Positions 6,010 to 7,435 of a DNA stretch of 7,435 bases are shown piece by piece. The number at the start of each line of letters is the position of its first letter. Position 1 is the first letter of the stretch. Below the pieces are notes generated by a model. That model had not been told where the DNA came from. It saw only the letters and a program-made list of their open reading frames with translations, and did not search any database. Both the position numbers and the translations under genes were made by a program. This DNA is from Tannerella sp. (lineage in GTDB: Bacteria > Bacteroidota > Bacteroidia > Bacteroidales > Tannerellaceae), in contig JAISEZ010000110.1 in NCBI GenBank assembly GCA_031263835.1, positions 1 through 7,435 on the forward strand. The letters run 5' to 3'.

Positions 6010-7215
6010 ACAAGACGTATCATTAATCACTAATGCTTCGGCTTTTTCGCAGCAGATCAGGACTTTTTCATTGCCGGCCAGCGTTGTGGCAAACAGATAG
6101 CAGTCTCCTCCTTCGGCTATGCGGGTGCGTTTGCGCAGTTCGTCTACCGTCAGGGGGAAATTGCGGACAGACACGTTGGCCTGCGGGAGGTGGCGGGCGA
6201 TTGTCCGGCACGTCTTGCCGTGAAACGGAATCACTTCCCTGACCCGGAACGCCCGTCCGGGAAAACCGGCTATCAACGTATCCGAAGTATACAGATGACT
6301 GTGCACATGTAACTTGCCGGCGCCCGTTCGCAGGGCTGTCTGCTTGCAGGCTCCGGCTTTCAGGATGGACGCATTCGGCTCGTACAGATACGTCCCTACC
6401 TGTTCGCATAGCGGGGCCGTGCAGCGCTGCTCTTCCGCGAGCGAAAACCGGAACGCCTGTTCCGTTCCGTCCGCCGTATAATTCACGCAGTGAATCTCCG
6501 GTTCCGGCGCACCGGCATCCCGCTGCCACACGAACAGCAGTTCCTTACATTCATTCCGTACCGAAACCACATGCACCGCCGTCGCCCCGGAGAGCAGGGA
6601 CAGCGTATGACGGATATCCAGCATCGGCGACAGTTTTGCAATCACTTTGGGCGCTTTACCCAGAAGCAGAGGCAGGAGTTCCGTCAAATCCGGCTCGCAG
6701 TCCTGCAGGGCGAAAAAACGTGTACCCTCCCTGCGCCGCGACGGATCGACGTAAAACACGTCCACGTCCGCCACGCTCGCCCATGCTTCTTCCGCCCGGG
6801 TCGGCAATCCTCCGATATGGCCGGCCTGCAACAGGGAGAAATTGTACATGGCCGCCTCAAAACAAGTCCGGGAAGGCTCCACGTACGTCACCCGTTCCGC
6901 CTTTTGCGCAAAATAATACGCATCAACGCCCAGTCCGCCGGTCAGGTCGCAAAGGTGTCTTTCCCCGTCCAGCAGGCGAAGCTTGTAACGGGCTGTCCGT
7001 TCCGAGGAACACTGTTCGGCCGCCGTTTTCGAAGGGAAGACCAGCCGGCTGTCCGCATACCATGCCGGCAGCTTATCACGAATCTGCCGGCGTGCGGCGA
7101 TTTGCTCCGCCGCAAAGGGCACATCTACTCCCGGATAGCGTGCGGCGGAAAGCAGCAGCGCAGGTATATCATCCCCGACATGCGCCTGAATAAAAGCCTG
7201 TACAGTATCCGACAT
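5995..7215 (-). CDS. class I SAM-dependent methyltransferase with THUMP-like C-terminal domain (406 aa)
   Basis: It is a cytoplasmic methyltransferase; the THUMP-like end points to an RNA substrate, which is not established. Residues ~1-80 are a helical N-terminal part. The Rossmann-type core has motif I LCDLTGGLGVDAYYFA (88-103), an acidic ribose-binding position in VTYVEPS (109-115, E113) and motif IV VDVFYVDPSRR (151-161), followed by VIAKLSPMLD (191-200). Residues ~230-325 would be the ferredoxin-like insert known from the Porphyromonas PG_1098 family, and VSVRNFPLTVDELRKRTRIAEGGDCYLFATTLAGNEKVLI (348-387) is the THUMP-like end. Length and motifs look complete. The ATG at 7215 is preceded 5 bases upstream by an out-of-frame ATG. 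It lies 34 bp after the LOG-family stop on the same strand, so co-transcription is likely. Confidence in the family is high, in substrate low. Confidence 0.85.
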   Translation of the reverse strand: MSDTVQAFIQAHVGDDIPALLLSAARYPGVDVPFAAEQIAARRQIRDKLPAWYADSRLVFPSKTAAEQCSSERTARYKLRLLDGERHLCDLTGGLGVDAYYFAQKAERVTYVEPSRTCFEAAMYNFSLLQAGHIGGLPTRAEEAWASVADVDVFYVDPSRRREGTRFFALQDCEPDLTELLPLLLGKAPKVIAKLSPMLDIRHTLSLLSGATAVHVVSVRNECKELLFVWQRDAGAPEPEIHCVNYTADGTEQAFRFSLAEEQRCTAPLCEQVGTYLYEPNASILKAGACKQTALRTGAGKLHVHSHLYTSDTLIAGFPGRAFRVREVIPFHGKTCRTIARHLPQANVSVRNFPLTVDELRKRTRIAEGGDCYLFATTLAGNEKVLICCEKAEALVINDTSCPRTV

Positions 7216-7235
7216 TTCATTCTACTATCTACTAG

Positions 7236-7258
7236 CTACTAACTACTAACTACTGATT
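7236..7258. repeat. 23-bp dispersed direct repeat, copy 2, in the LOG-methyltransferase junction
   Basis: It is identical to 3576-3598. Read on the minus strand it starts inside the last codons of the LOG-family gene, supplies its TAG stop (7250-7252), and continues as TAGTTAGTAGTTAGTAG into the spacer. The following bases, ending ATAGTAGAATG on the minus strand, also match the sequence at the left arm of the 160-bp cassette (3465-3475), so the shared spacer motif is longer than the exact 23 bp. Confidence 0.8.
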
Positions 7259-7435
7259 TCTTAAAATCATCTCCACGGCTTCTTCCGGCGTCCGGGCTTC
7301 AAGCCAGAGGGGCGATGCCGGACGGACAGGAAGAAACTGCTCGTCTGCCGCCTGCCGGAACAGCGCGAACAGGGGGTCGTAATAGCGGTTTGTGTTCAGT
7401 ATCACGACCGGATGGCGGTAGAGACCGAGCTGTTT
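7250..7435 (-). CDS. LOG-family (TIGR00730) Rossmann-fold protein, C-terminal 61 residues
   Basis: The frame enters from the right edge as KQLGLYRHPVVILNTNRYYD, continues PLFALFRQAADEQFLP, and ends EEAVEMILRNQ before TAG. QLG-x-(H/Y)-x-x-P-V-x-x-L-N-x-x-x-Y-Y-D-P-L is the standard C-terminal signature of LOG-family proteins, which release the base from nucleoside 5'-monophosphates (phosphoribohydrolase activity in cytokinin-activating members; the bacterial role is often unclear). The catalytic PGGxGTxxE motif would lie outside the window. The gene is the likely first or earlier member of an operon with the methyltransferase. Confidence 0.8.
   Translation of the reverse strand, partial: KQLGLYRHPVVILNTNRYYDPLFALFRQAADEQFLPVRPASPLWLEARTPEEAVEMILRNQ

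Noticed and set aside
6490..7242. 250-codon plus-strand frame opposite the methyltransferase gene
   Set aside because: Its product is Arg/Gln-rich with no known motifs, whereas the opposite strand has clear methyltransferase motifs.

Overview
The window looks like a chromosomal segment of a gut- or host-associated Bacteroidales bacterium (Bacteroides, Parabacteroides or a relative). Supporting signs are a GH110-type alpha-1,3-galactosidase, a methyltransferase with the THUMP-like C-terminus typical of this phylum, TAnnTTTG promoter boxes, starts without Shine-Dalgarno sequences, and TAG-rich spacer repeats. Genus and species cannot be fixed from the sequence.

Layout, left to right. Positions 1-116 hold no gene, only a possible minus-strand promoter box reading out of the window. 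Positions 117-2882 (minus) encode a large secreted glycosidase-like protein: an N-terminal beta-rich region, a six-hairpin (alpha/alpha)6 toroid and a C-terminal beta-sandwich. The 1.1 kb between it and the next gene (2883-4008) is mostly debris and repeats. In order it contains a short in-frame relic of another glycosidase-like gene (TGWNEW motif), a terminator-shaped hairpin, the promoter and first ~70 codons of an IS4-family transposase, a 160-bp cassette bounded by 17-bp inverted repeats, and a 386-bp cassette bounded by 15-bp inverted repeats. The second cassette is filled by 15 copies of a palindromic 21-bp unit. Positions 4009-5850 (plus) encode a complete secreted GH110 alpha-1,3-galactosidase. 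A 19-bp imperfect hairpin lies between it and the convergent gene 5995-7215 (minus), a class I SAM-dependent methyltransferase. The window ends in the 3' end of a LOG-family (TIGR00730) nucleotide-processing gene, also minus, which probably shares an operon with the methyltransferase.

How the genes fit together: the two exported carbohydrate-active proteins are divergently arranged and would suit trimming of host glycans, the GH110 enzyme removing terminal alpha-1,3-galactose (blood group B or alpha-Gal caps). No SusC/SusD pair, sulfatase or regulator is in view, so a polysaccharide utilisation locus is not shown. The LOG and methyltransferase genes look like unrelated housekeeping genes.

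The most unusual feature is the 21-bp array. It is strictly in register, self-complementary within and across units, closed by inverted repeats, and ends only a few dozen bases before the GH110 start, where a TATATTTG box sits so close to the ATG that the mRNA would be nearly leaderless. I do not recognise it as a described element class and can support no function.
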